The notes beneath the pieces are model-generated. The model was given only the letters and a program-made list of their open reading frames with translations, searched no databases and was not told the origin of the DNA. Both the position numbers and the translations under genes were made by a program. From JBEKHT01 sp050012135 (GTDB taxonomy: Bacteria; Chloroflexota; Anaerolineae; Anaerolineales; RBG-16-64-43), in the NCBI GenBank assembly GCA_050012135.1, contig JBEKHT010000001.1, positions 1 to 64,000 of the forward strand: DNA of 64,000 nt, in the 5' to 3' direction. The first letter of the stretch is position 1. The number at the start of each line of letters is the position of its first letter. This document shows positions 23,431-31,961 of the stretch, piece by piece.

Positions 23431-24525
23431 ATGGAACCCACCAGAGTTTATGTCTATCGTGATTCCGAGGAGGGCGGGTTCATGGCCCACGTCCCGTCCC
23501 TGCCCGGGGTCAACGCGATGCATCCCGACCGGGAGAGAGCCGTCGCCCGGGCCCTGGAGGTGCTCCAGGAAGAGATCCTCTTCTTGAAAGCCAATCTCCT
23601 CCCCGTACCCTCCCTCGATTTGAGCCTTCCCATTGAGCTGGACCCGATCGCCGAGAACTTTTTCCCAGAAGATCTTGTGCCTCTGACCCGCGACGAACTG
23701 CAGCACTTGCTCATGCGAATGGCGCTGGCGCGAGAACGTTTTGGTCGATTGGCAAGGGGCTTAAGCCAGCCGGAGATGGACTGCGGGCCGGCGGATGGCT
23801 GGAAGGTGGTCCAGATCATCGAGCACGTCTCCATTGCGGAGTGCTGGTACCTGGACCGGTTGATCCCCCTTCCCGAAGATCCCGCCGGGGCAGCCTCCGG
23901 GACCCGCTCCCTATTGATCGACCGGTTGCGCGGCTTGGCCGAGGACGAGCTCTCGGCGGCCACTTCCTATCTGGGCGAGGAATGGACCGCGCGCAAAGCC
24001 TTGCGCCGAGCGCTGGAACTGGAGACTGCCTGGGGGGCTTTCATTCAGTCCCTGCCCGAGGGCGACCCCGCAGTCCCTCGTCCCGGTCCTTGCTGGCGGG
24101 GGAATGAAACTGTGGAATCGGACCTTTTCGCTTTCGGCCGGGAAGATCTGGATCGCGGGATCCATCAACTCCTGGAACTCGGCCTGCAATTGGCCGGATG
24201 GCTGCGGGGCGCCGGGAAGGTCCTTCAGCTCGAGGCGCCGTCGGCGGAGCATGACCGACGCGACGAGGCCCTGCGACAGCTGGCGACGGCGCACATGCAT
24301 TTTCGCGGGCGGCTGGGGCGATGGCCCTCCGACCCATTGGCGAGGCTGGCGCAGGTCCGCATTCTGGCGGTCCAGAGGCTCGAGAGCCTGGACGAGAGAG
24401 AATTTCATTGGGTCAACCACGCGCCATGGGGAGAGATCTGGACCGCTCGCAAAGTGCTGCGTCGGTTCCTCGAGCATGAGCGGCAGCATTACGATCACAT
24501 CCGCCAGGTCCTGGCAGAGCCCTAG
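23431..24525 (+). CDS. HicB-like domain fused to tandem DinB-like domains
   Basis: About 364 residues. Residues ~1-55 (RVYVYRDSEEGGFMAHVPSLPGV... then a conserved helix) look like the HicB/UPF0150 partial RNase H fold. After a linker come two DinB-like four-helix segments. Each contains the same landmark, EEWTARKALRRALELETAW (nt 23980-24036) and GEIWTARKVLRRFLEHERQHYDHI (nt 24430-24501), so an internal duplication is likely. DinB proteins are metal-binding and often act in thiol transfer. The HicB part here is probably a binding module, not a toxin-antitoxin, since no hicA is nearby. ATG 23431 is chosen; GTG 23425 or TTG 23413 are possible. Confidence 0.7.
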   Translation: MEPTRVYVYRDSEEGGFMAHVPSLPGVNAMHPDRERAVARALEVLQEEILFLKANLLPVPSLDLSLPIELDPIAENFFPEDLVPLTRDELQHLLMRMALARERFGRLARGLSQPEMDCGPADGWKVVQIIEHVSIAECWYLDRLIPLPEDPAGAASGTRSLLIDRLRGLAEDELSAATSYLGEEWTARKALRRALELETAWGAFIQSLPEGDPAVPRPGPCWRGNETVESDLFAFGREDLDRGIHQLLELGLQLAGWLRGAGKVLQLEAPSAEHDRRDEALRQLATAHMHFRGRLGRWPSDPLARLAQVRILAVQRLESLDEREFHWVNHAPWGEIWTARKVLRRFLEHERQHYDHIRQVLAEP

Positions 24526-24611
24526 GAAGGAAAAGGACTTCCCGAGGCGGGGTGGAAAGAGCACGGGGTGGCTGGAATGGCTGGTAGCGAGGGGCCGGAA
24601 CGGTGGAGGCG

Positions 24612-25460
24612 ATGAGGCAGAGACCCGAGCTTTACCTATTGAACGATGGGGTCGTGCGCCAGGATCCGGGCGGACCGTTCGGCCTCGTGCCGCCCACCCT
24701 CTGGCAGAGAACTTTGCCGCAGGAGGACTGGGCGCAGATCCCGATGGTCCTGCGGTCGCTGCTCATTCGCTCCGAGGCCAAGACCATACTCGTGGAAACG
24801 GGGTTGGGCACCAAACTGGATGAGGCCGCCTTGGCGCAATGGGGACTCGAACGCCCCGGAGGGGGCTTGCTGGAGGGATTGCATCGGCTGGGAACATCTC
24901 CTGAGGATGTCGATCTGGTCATCAATACCCACTTGCACGCCGATCATTGCGGCGGCAATACCCGAATGGAAGCCGGGAGCCCTGTGGCAACATTCCCACG
25001 GGCAGAATACTGGGTGCAGAGGCTGGAATGGGCCCAAGCCTCTTTTCCGGACGAGCGCACACGCAACACCTACTTTGCCGTGAACTTCTCGCCCTTGGTC
25101 AGCGAGGGGCGGATGCACCTGCTTCAGGGCGATACTCGAGCGACCCGCGAGGTCAGTTGCGTCGTAACCCGCGGCCACACCCGCGGCCACCAGAGCGTGC
25201 TGGTGGAAGGGCTCGCTACGCCGGTTCTCTTCACGGGCGACTTGGCCTCGCTGGCCGCTCACTTTGCGCACCTGAACTGGCTGACCGCTTACGACGCCGA
25301 GCCGCTGGAGACCCTGCGCAGCAAGCGACGCTGGCAGGCTTGGTCGGTGGAACGGGGGGCGCGGGTGATCTGCGCCCACGACCAGTACCAACCTGTGTTC
25401 CGGGTTGAGCAAGTGGATTCGAAACTGCGATTGCGGGCCGCGGCTCTGGCCAGCCAGTAA
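24612..25460 (+). CDS. Metallo-beta-lactamase-fold hydrolase
   Basis: About 282 residues with the MBL zinc motif THLHADHCGGN (HxHxDH), a downstream TRGHTRGHQSVLVEG histidine motif, TGDLASLAAHF aspartate and a final CAHDQYQP histidine. The layout matches the AHL-lactonase/quinoprotein-like MBL hydrolases that lack an obvious substrate signature. The start is uncertain between ATG 24612 and GTG 24603. It converges with the minus-strand exoprotein gene 85 bp away. Confidence 0.85.
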   Translation: MRQRPELYLLNDGVVRQDPGGPFGLVPPTLWQRTLPQEDWAQIPMVLRSLLIRSEAKTILVETGLGTKLDEAALAQWGLERPGGGLLEGLHRLGTSPEDVDLVINTHLHADHCGGNTRMEAGSPVATFPRAEYWVQRLEWAQASFPDERTRNTYFAVNFSPLVSEGRMHLLQGDTRATREVSCVVTRGHTRGHQSVLVEGLATPVLFTGDLASLAAHFAHLNWLTAYDAEPLETLRSKRRWQAWSVERGARVICAHDQYQPVFRVEQVDSKLRLRAAALASQ

Positions 25461-25545
25461 GCCCATGACCCGCGGCCGGGCGGCTCCCCGGTCTCGTGTC
25501 CCTGGGGAAGCCAAGTAAGAGCGCCGGCCCCCGCGAATTCCCCGG

Positions 25546-26808
25546 TTAGCCCTCGTCCGTCGTGACGTAGAAAAAATCGCGTGCGGATGGGCCGAGATAG
25601 CGGCCCTCACCGTCGCTCATCTCGGGAAAGAGCGCATAGGCGAAAAAGCGGGTCCCCACTGCCCGAATGCTGACGAATTCCACCCAGTAGTTGTTTATAT
25701 CGAGCTCAAGGGCATTGTACGCACCCGCCGCGCTGAGGGTGCTGGCCAAGCCGCGCAGGGAGAGACTGGGGCCGGCGGCATAGTAAAGCACATGGCCGTC
25801 ACGACTCAGCCCAAGGCCAGACCGCCACGTGAGGGTCTTGCCGGTCAGGAGAGTTCCCCACACATCGAAGGAAACCAGGTCGACCTCTGGATTGACCTCC
25901 CCCCAGTTGACGATGAGCGGGCCGTTCTGCCTCCAGGCGGCGATATCCGGGCTGAGAGGGAATCGCCCCCACTGATCGATTCTCACCTGTCCATCCGCAT
26001 TGAGAACCACGGTTCCCATCCCGTCTCGGGGGGGCAGAAGGGTGGTGCCATCGACCATCACCCCGAAGTTACCGTGGCGCCCCTTGAAGCCGCCATTGAA
26101 TGCTGCCAGCAGGACGCCGGGGGCCTTGTCCGAGGGGGCAATTTCTCCCAGTCGCTTCAAGGGCACATTGGACTCCGGCTCCTGAGTGCCAACCACGTAG
26201 TGCAAGCGAGTGGTTCCCAAGTCGAAGGCAACCACCCCCACGACAACGTAGGGCCGCGTGGGATCGGGTTGGAAATAGGCCCGGTCGGCATAGACCGTTC
26301 CCGAGGCGCCCACCAAGTAGGGGGACCACTCACCTTCCCCCGCGAGGTGGCCCAGCGGGGGCCTTGAGGCGAGCGGCCAATAGGGAGGGGTGGCGGTTGG
26401 CTCCTGGGTTGGGCTCGGGGTGGAAGTAGAGAGGAGGGGCGGAGTTGGGGAGAGGGACGGGGCAACGGTGGTTTCGCTGGCCACACCGGCGGTGGGGGTA
26501 GGTCCGCTCGCCCCGGCCACGAGGGGTGCCGGGGTCCAGGGAGTCGCGGGAGAGGACAGACCCAGGGAGTACTCGGCCAGGCGGATATCGTCCTCCACCT
26601 TGAACAGGGTCACCTCCATGCGCGAGACCGTTTGATCGCCCAGGAAGGAGCGCAGCCAGTCTGCTCCCAGCGCCCCGATCTCAGCCCAGTGCGCGCCGGC
26701 ATAACCGCATGCGCCCAGGAGCAGAAGGGCGAGGATCGCAAGGGTTGCGGGCGATCTCAGTCGGCGAGGTTTCGAATGCGGGTGCGAAGGCTTGAGGAGG
26801 GGGGCCAT
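25546..26808 (-). CDS. Secreted phosphodiester glycosidase-like (NAGPA domain) protein
   Basis: 420 residues. A basic N-terminus leads into a hydrophobic segment with a possible lipobox (ALLLLGACG), a Thr/Pro/Ser linker follows (roughly residues 95-140), and then a C-terminal NAGPA/DUF2233-type domain. The domain has the family landmarks LAAFNGGFKGRHGNFGVMVDG, an ALELDINN segment and WRSGLGLS. Relatives cleave phosphodiester-linked sugars or are exopolysaccharide proteins. ATG 26808 is used; a minus-strand TATAAT at 26898-26893 and a perfect hairpin at 26829-26853 lie upstream. Confidence 0.8.
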   Translation of the reverse strand: MAPLLKPSHPHSKPRRLRSPATLAILALLLLGACGYAGAHWAEIGALGADWLRSFLGDQTVSRMEVTLFKVEDDIRLAEYSLGLSSPATPWTPAPLVAGASGPTPTAGVASETTVAPSLSPTPPLLSTSTPSPTQEPTATPPYWPLASRPPLGHLAGEGEWSPYLVGASGTVYADRAYFQPDPTRPYVVVGVVAFDLGTTRLHYVVGTQEPESNVPLKRLGEIAPSDKAPGVLLAAFNGGFKGRHGNFGVMVDGTTLLPPRDGMGTVVLNADGQVRIDQWGRFPLSPDIAAWRQNGPLIVNWGEVNPEVDLVSFDVWGTLLTGKTLTWRSGLGLSRDGHVLYYAAGPSLSLRGLASTLSAAGAYNALELDINNYWVEFVSIRAVGTRFFAYALFPEMSDGEGRYLGPSARDFFYVTTDEG

Positions 26809-26828
26809 GCTCAAGACGCCTTATCAGT

Positions 26829-26853
26829 AGCCTCCGTCTGCTCGACGGAGGCT
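26829..26853 (-). repeat. Perfect 10-bp inverted repeat in the 5' region of the NAGPA gene
   Basis: AGCCTCCGTC (26829-26838) and GACGGAGGCT (26844-26853) form a perfect 10-bp stem with a 5-base loop. It lies 20 bases before the NAGPA start and downstream of the TATAAT at 26898-26893, so it would be in the 5' untranslated RNA. No T-run follows, so I do not call it a terminator; it could be an operator or an mRNA structure. Confidence 0.6.
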
Positions 26854-26892
26854 CTGCTTGCACAATCGTCCGGTCTCGGTCGCGAGGAGGTC

Positions 26893-26898
26893 ATTATA
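26893..26898 (-). promoter_or_regulatory. TATAAT -10 box for the NAGPA gene
   Basis: The plus-strand ATTATA reads TATAAT on the minus strand, 85 bases before ATG 26808. No good -35 hexamer is visible. The predicted start near 26886 would give a leader of about 78 bases holding the 26829-26853 hairpin. Confidence 0.4.
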
Positions 26899-26899
26899 T

Positions 26900-27865
26900 C
26901 GGCAGACGAATGAAGCTGGCCCCTCATCTTGGGTTGCCTCGTGACGACGGCTGGGCCTTCCCAGCAAGCTGGGCTGACAAGGCTTGGAAGGGTTGCATCC
27001 CCAACGGGACCCGGGCGCCTGTACCTGTCCGCGGCTGGGTAGGAGAGAAGTAGCCCGGGGACGCCGTTGCGCTGCACCTCCCCTGGACCCTTGCCCGACG
27101 ACAGCCAGCGGAGGGGGGAGCGTCCCGCGAGAGGGCCGGTCTGCAGGGCACGAAAAGTGTTCCCGCGCTTGGAAGATCTCTGCGTTCGACCGGCCCTCCT
27201 GGTCCCTCGCGCGGCTTTCGTCTCCTTTCCAGCGCGTGGAGCCGTGAACTCCGGCCGGGGTTGGCACCCTTTGCCGGCGGAGCCGTGCGCGAGGGCTTGA
27301 GGGCTCTCGGCTGGGCAGGAAGACCCGGGCCCTCCAGATGAGGTTGAAGGATGGGTCCAAGTCGTGCGCGAGCCGAAAGGCCAAATCGAGGCAGGCGTGT
27401 GGCCCCCCTCGAACTAATCCGCGCACGCCCATTGGTCGCCTGGCCCCTGCGGGGCAATGCAGGGTAGATCGGGGAGGGTCTTGGCGCTGGTCGTGCTCTC
27501 GGATGACGGCAGGCGAGGCGTGCTCCCCTAAGAGACCCGAAGCGTGGCTCGGCGCGAGTCGGCTTTGTACAACGAGAGGCCCCAAGCTCAGATCGCATCG
27601 GCAGGCAAGCGCTTGAGGCTTGGGCGCCCAAACGCCCGCCCAACAGGAGGCGCGGCTCATGGGCCAACCCGGCGGAGTGATACTCTTCCTTGGGGCGGGT
27701 GATGATTATCGTTGCGATAGGTGATTTCATGCTCTCACCCCTCTCGAATTCGACCCTTAGACTGCCTTTGGCACCCAGAGATGACCCGCCTTGCGCGGCC
27801 GGGAGCCAAGTGGTTGCGCATCAGCCGGGGGCCTGGCTCTTCCCGATTGCCCTGAAGGAGCACCA
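26900..27865. other. Gene-free ~1-kb stretch with long complementary arms
   Basis: No open frame here on either strand has a recognisable domain or a good start site; the long frames seen are GC-driven. Instead, several long complementary arms occur. GAGGGCCGGTC (27131-27141) pairs perfectly with GACCGGCCCTC (27188-27198). CCCTCGCGC plus GGCT (27204-27216) pairs with AGCC, a 2-base bulge, and GCGCGAGGG (27281-27295). CCGGC/GCCGG and GGAG/CTCC lie nested inside. The arms are arranged as adjacent helices, as in a structured RNA. It is not RNase P, tmRNA or SRP RNA as far as I can tell from their conserved cores. Confidence 0.45.
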
Positions 27866-29302
27866 ATGCCCGACATGCCCAGCGAAGGTCTTGTCATTGA
27901 CCGCAAGGCCCGCATGAAGATCCCGTTCGAGGACTTGGCAACTCGTCCCGTTGCGGAGCGGCTCCTCGATTTTGGTGAGACTTTTCTTCCGCTGGACGAG
28001 GAGCGTGCCAAGCGCGAGGCCATGCGATGTATCCACTGTCCCGATCCGGCTCCGTGCTCGGAAGCCTGCCCCGGCCACAATGATATCTCCGCCGCGCTGC
28101 TGCTCATTGAGCAGGGAAAGTTCCTGCAAGCCGCGGACATCTATCGCCGGACCAGCTCCCTGCCGGAAATCTGCGGCCGGGTCTGCCCACATGAGCAGCT
28201 TTGCCAAGGGGCCTGCGTGCGCAGCAAGCGCGAGGAGCCGGTCCTGACGGGGGCTCTGGAGGCATTCGTAGCGGACTACCAGCGCAGCCATGCAAGGGTC
28301 GAGGTTCCAAAGGGTCCGGCCTCCGGCAAGCGGGTCGCCATTGTCGGATCGGGTCCGGCAGGCCTGGCGTGTGCTGAGCAACTCCTCCAGCGGGGGCATG
28401 CCGTGACCTTCTTCGAGGCCGCGCCCTCGCCCGGGGGGCTGCTGGTCTACGGGATTCCAAATTTCAAGCTCTCCAAGAAGGTCGTCCACGCGCGCATCGA
28501 CGATTTGCGCCAGGCAGGGGCTGAGTTCCAGACCGGGGCCCGGATCGGACGAGAGCACACCATTGATCAGCTACTTGCCGACGGGTACCCGGCCGTTTTC
28601 ATCGGCGTCGGCTCAGGGATTCCCGCCACGATGAAGGCGCCGGGTGAGGACCTGCCGGGCGTTTACCAGTCCACGGAATTCCTGATACGCACGAATGTGG
28701 ACCCGGCCCTGCTTCCTCCGGATCAACGCGAGCGTTTGCAGGTGGGTCGCAAGGTGGCTGTGGTCGGGGGAGGTGACACGGCCTCTGACTGCTTGCGCAC
28801 GGCTCTGCGCCTGGGGGCCGAGGAAGTTACCTGCGTCTATCGCCGCACCGAGGCGGAGATGCCGGGAGGCAGGAAGGACCGTGCTCTGGCGCGAGAAGAG
28901 GGGGCCCGCTACCGCTTTCTCACCCAACCCATTCGCTTTCTGGCTGGACCGGACGGCCGGGTCAGCGGGGTCGAATGCCTGCAGTGCGAGCTGGGCGAGC
29001 CGGACAAATCGGGCAGACGCCGGCCGGTGCCCATCGAAGGGTCCAATTTCACGGTGGAAGCGGACACCGTTGTCCTGGCGCTGGGCTACTGGCCGGATGC
29101 GGAGATCGGGGAATCAACCCCCGGCCTGGAGGTTCGAGACTGGGGCCTCATTGTCGTCAATCCGGACACCGGGGCCACATCTCGTCCGGGTGTCTTCGCT
29201 GGCGGAGACGGCGTCACCGGGCCCGACCTGGTGGTGACCGCCATGGCGGCGGGAAGAAAAGCGGCTCGCTCGATCGATGAGTACCTGCTGACCGCCTGCT
29301 AA
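27866..29302 (+). CDS. GltD-like NAD(P)H-dependent FAD oxidoreductase
   Basis: 478 residues with the glutamate synthase small-subunit layout. The N-terminal Fe-S domain has cysteine clusters MRCIHCPDPAPCSEACPGHNDI and ICGRVCPHEQLCQGAC. An FAD-binding Rossmann motif VAIVGSGPAGLACAEQL and an NAD(P)H motif VAVVGGGDTASDC follow. The C-terminal GVFAGGDGVTGPDLVVTA completes the FAD site. It moves electrons from NAD(P)H to a partner; GltB is not nearby, so it may serve glutamate synthase elsewhere or another acceptor. ATG 27866 has AAGGAG seven bases upstream. It is followed by a strong terminator. Confidence 0.88.
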   Translation: MPDMPSEGLVIDRKARMKIPFEDLATRPVAERLLDFGETFLPLDEERAKREAMRCIHCPDPAPCSEACPGHNDISAALLLIEQGKFLQAADIYRRTSSLPEICGRVCPHEQLCQGACVRSKREEPVLTGALEAFVADYQRSHARVEVPKGPASGKRVAIVGSGPAGLACAEQLLQRGHAVTFFEAAPSPGGLLVYGIPNFKLSKKVVHARIDDLRQAGAEFQTGARIGREHTIDQLLADGYPAVFIGVGSGIPATMKAPGEDLPGVYQSTEFLIRTNVDPALLPPDQRERLQVGRKVAVVGGGDTASDCLRTALRLGAEEVTCVYRRTEAEMPGGRKDRALAREEGARYRFLTQPIRFLAGPDGRVSGVECLQCELGEPDKSGRRRPVPIEGSNFTVEADTVVLALGYWPDAEIGESTPGLEVRDWGLIVVNPDTGATSRPGVFAGGDGVTGPDLVVTAMAAGRKAARSIDEYLLTAC

Positions 29303-29334
29303 GTCAGTCTCAATTCCTCCCTCCCCTTGGATTG

Positions 29335-29366
29335 GATCGGCGGCCGAAAGGCCGCCGATCTTGATT
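29335..29366 (+). terminator. Hairpin terminator after the GltD-like gene
   Basis: GATCGGCGGCC (29335-29345) and GGCCGCCGATC (29350-29360) form a perfect 11-bp stem closed by a GAAA tetraloop, followed by TTGATT. The T-run is weak, but the stem is very stable and lies 33 bases after the stop codon. Confidence 0.7.
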
Positions 29367-29440
29367 CTCGACGGTCTCGTTTTTCGGCATCGATCTTGCA
29401 GCCTCTGCCCACTACGAGCACAAGCCAGAAGCCTTCCGGG

Positions 29441-29446
29441 TAGAAT
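29441..29446 (+). promoter_or_regulatory. TAGAAT -10 box directly before ATG 29453
   Basis: TAGAAT ends seven bases before the ATG, placing the expected transcription start on the initiation codon. No Shine-Dalgarno is present. This matches the arrangement before the PBP-like gene at 6264 and suggests a leaderless mRNA. Confidence 0.45.
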
Positions 29447-29452
29447 ACGGGA

Positions 29453-31876
29453 ATGCCCTCCTTCGAAGCGGAAATGAGGCCTTTGCTGGTTCGCGCCGGG
29501 AAGCTGGAGGACGCTTTCCCTGCGGGCTACCAGGTTCGGACCGCGCCGAGACGCTGCGCGCGGGGTCGCGCGGGGGAAACGCTGGTCCTTGCCTTGGGCG
29601 GGGTTTGGGGGCCTCTGAGTGATTCCCAAGCCAATCAACTGTGTGAGCTCGCGGCTCGCGCCTACTTTGACACCCCGGGGTCAGTGACCGCCGCTCTGCG
29701 TGCCTCGTTCACGGCGATCAACGAGGAGGTTTTTCCGGGGACCGAGGACTTGGTGGGCGCTCTGAGTCCCCAAGCCCCACCGCTCCAATTGAACTTGGCC
29801 GCCGCGGTCCTTCACGAGGAGGCGTTGTTCTTGGGCTTCGCGGGCGAGGTCCTGATCCTGGCGGCAAGCCAAGGGTTCAAGGAGGGATTCCCGGCGCTGG
29901 GCGAAAAGCCAGGGCGGCCGCTGGGCGGCTCACGCACCCCCGAGTTGCACTACGGTCACATCGCACTGCAACCTGGCCAGAGCCTTGAGCCATTTCCCAC
30001 CCTGCTTCTTTCAAGCTCCCCCGCCGCGGGGTGGCGGAGCGCTCTCGACAACGCCGCTCGCCTTTCCCTGCACGCAATCGCCGAACGTATGGGCCAGGCC
30101 CCGGCGGAGCCAACCCGAGACCTGGCCGCAATTCTGGTTCGCTTGGTGCCCGAGGCCGCCGCCAGCCGGGCTGCGCCCGGCCGAAGTGGGGTCTTGCCCC
30201 GCATCCCGCTCACCCCCAGGGCGGGCGAGAAGCCTGCCGTCGCAGGCGAGTCGCTCTGGAAACCGGACTTGCCTCACGGGACGCCGGGCCGACCCCCTGA
30301 CCTTGAGGCTCAGACCGGGCCGAGGGCAGCTTCCCTTCCCACCCGCCCGGAGGGGCCGGTTCCTGGCACCGATCAGCTGGTGAAACGCGCTCGCTCCACA
30401 GCTCTAACCCGGGCCGAGCCAAGCGCAGCTCCGCAAGTGGCCTCTTCCGGGCCGGGATCGCGGTCGGCCGGGCCGGCCAGTGAGAGGTTGGAGGCGAAGC
30501 AAGCCACGGAACTGAACCTGATCTCCGGATTGCGCTCATTTGCGCGGGCCTCCAGGGTTAGCTTTGGCGCGGGGTGGGCGGCCCTGCGCGCAGGCTTGGC
30601 GCGGCTGACCCCCGAGGGAACACTGCCGAAGGAGGGGGCATTCACCCTTCCCCCCCGCGTGATGCTGGCAACGGCCCTCGCGGTTCCCTTGATGGTCGTT
30701 GCGGTGATTGGGGTCCTGTATTACCAGCGCGGCCGGGCCGAACAATTTGCGCTGGTCTTGGAACAGGCCCGCACTTCAGCCGCCGCCGCCGCGGGACAAT
30801 CCGATCCGAGTCTGGCCCGCCAGCAATGGGGGCGGGTGCTTGCCCTGGTCAATGAGGCCTCTCGATTTGGGCAGTCCGGGGAGCTGGAAACGATTCGCAA
30901 TCAAGGGACTCATGCTCTCGACGTTCTCGACGGAATCACCCCCCTCGACTTCCACCCCGTGGTTCCTAACGGGCTGGGAGCTGGGACGCACATCACGGCC
31001 ATGGTGGTCGGCGATCGGGAGATCTTTGCCCTGGATGCGAGTCGCGGTCAGGTTCTGCGGCTCGTCATCGGCCAAGGTGGCTACCAGGCGGATGACGGCT
31101 TTCGCTGTCAAGCCGGCGACTATCCAGAGCACTCCGTGGGCACGCCGGTGGACATGGTTTGGGTTCCGGACATCACGGTCGGGTCTCAGGTGCCCAGCTC
31201 GGCTCGCAGTGGTGTCCTGGTTGCGGTAGATGCCAAAGGAGGCGTGCTGTACTGCCCGCCGGGTGGGACGGCCGTGGCCGGAGCGCTGATCCCACCCCGC
31301 ACGGGGTGGCTCAGCCTGCGGGCGATTGATTACTACAACGGCAAGCTCTATGCTCTCGACCCCACGGCGAATGGTTTCTGGCGTTACGCAACGAGCGGAT
31401 TCAATTTTGACCAGCCACCGGATGACTACTTCAATGCGGCGGTGCCGAATATCACGGACACGGTCGACTTTGTGGTGGCCGGAGGGGAGGTCTTCTTCCT
31501 GCATGCCGACGGGCACCTCACTCGCTGCGCCTACAACTCCCTGTTCTCACTGCCGGGAAATGCGGGAACGGGTGCGAATGTGTGCACGGACATCGCCTAT
31601 GACGACACCCGTCCAGGGCGCCAACCGGGGGCCCGGATTGCAGACGCGCAAATCACCCAGTTGCGTTACAACCCGCCTCCCGAGCCTTCCCTCTTTTTCC
31701 TGGACTCCTTTGGCCGGGGGGCTTTCCGGTTCAGCCTGGCGCTCGACTTCCTCGCCCAGTTCCGGGTTACGGCGGCCCTGGGGGGAGATGCCTCGGCCCT
31801 GGCGGTCGGAGCGGACAAGACCCTCTATTTGGCCGTAGGCGATCAAATCTACGCCGCCAACATCGCTTCGCCCTAA
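29453..31876 (+). CDS. Membrane protein with degenerate PP2C-like domain and beta-propeller-like exterior
   Basis: 807 residues. Residues ~1-235 follow the outline of a PPM/PP2C phosphatase (LVLALGGVWGPLSDSQANQL, ALRASFTAINEEVF, LFLGFAGEVLILAAS), but the metal-binding ADG and GDS aspartates are absent. A long Ala/Pro/Arg-rich linker follows. A single transmembrane helix (LATALAVPLMVVAVIGVLYY, nt 30664-30723) leads to a C-terminal ~370-residue domain of repeated short strands with alternating small repeats, like a beta-propeller. It may sense something outside and signal through a non-catalytic cytoplasmic domain. No close match is known to me. ATG 29453; ATG 29474 is an alternative. Confidence 0.65.
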   Translation: MPSFEAEMRPLLVRAGKLEDAFPAGYQVRTAPRRCARGRAGETLVLALGGVWGPLSDSQANQLCELAARAYFDTPGSVTAALRASFTAINEEVFPGTEDLVGALSPQAPPLQLNLAAAVLHEEALFLGFAGEVLILAASQGFKEGFPALGEKPGRPLGGSRTPELHYGHIALQPGQSLEPFPTLLLSSSPAAGWRSALDNAARLSLHAIAERMGQAPAEPTRDLAAILVRLVPEAAASRAAPGRSGVLPRIPLTPRAGEKPAVAGESLWKPDLPHGTPGRPPDLEAQTGPRAASLPTRPEGPVPGTDQLVKRARSTALTRAEPSAAPQVASSGPGSRSAGPASERLEAKQATELNLISGLRSFARASRVSFGAGWAALRAGLARLTPEGTLPKEGAFTLPPRVMLATALAVPLMVVAVIGVLYYQRGRAEQFALVLEQARTSAAAAAGQSDPSLARQQWGRVLALVNEASRFGQSGELETIRNQGTHALDVLDGITPLDFHPVVPNGLGAGTHITAMVVGDREIFALDASRGQVLRLVIGQGGYQADDGFRCQAGDYPEHSVGTPVDMVWVPDITVGSQVPSSARSGVLVAVDAKGGVLYCPPGGTAVAGALIPPRTGWLSLRAIDYYNGKLYALDPTANGFWRYATSGFNFDQPPDDYFNAAVPNITDTVDFVVAGGEVFFLHADGHLTRCAYNSLFSLPGNAGTGANVCTDIAYDDTRPGRQPGARIADAQITQLRYNPPPEPSLFFLDSFGRGAFRFSLALDFLAQFRVTAALGGDASALAVGADKTLYLAVGDQIYAANIASP

Positions 31877-31901
31877 TCCGCCGGCGTGGCCTGGGTCCCT
31901 T

Positions 31902-31930
31902 TTGACAGTCCGTCCTGGCACGGTTACAAT
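31902..31930 (+). promoter_or_regulatory. Sigma-70-type promoter for coaE
   Basis: A perfect -35 TTGACA (31902-31907), 17-bp spacer and -10 TACAAT (31925-31930). The predicted start near 31937 gives a 25-base leader before ATG 31962. It is the best-scoring consensus promoter in the window. Confidence 0.75.
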
Positions 31931-31961
31931 TCGCATTAAGCACCTAGCCTCGTCCTAGGCA

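Noticed and set aside
26824..27660. 278-codon minus-strand open frame in the gene-free stretch
   Set aside because: Composition is Arg/Pro/Ser/Ala rich without any domain, an alternative long frame overlaps it on the same strand (26924-27730), and no ribosome site is present. It is a GC-rich chance frame.
26820..27865. RNase P RNA, tmRNA or SRP RNA in the gene-free stretch
   Set aside because: The conserved core stretches of these RNAs were not found on either strand.
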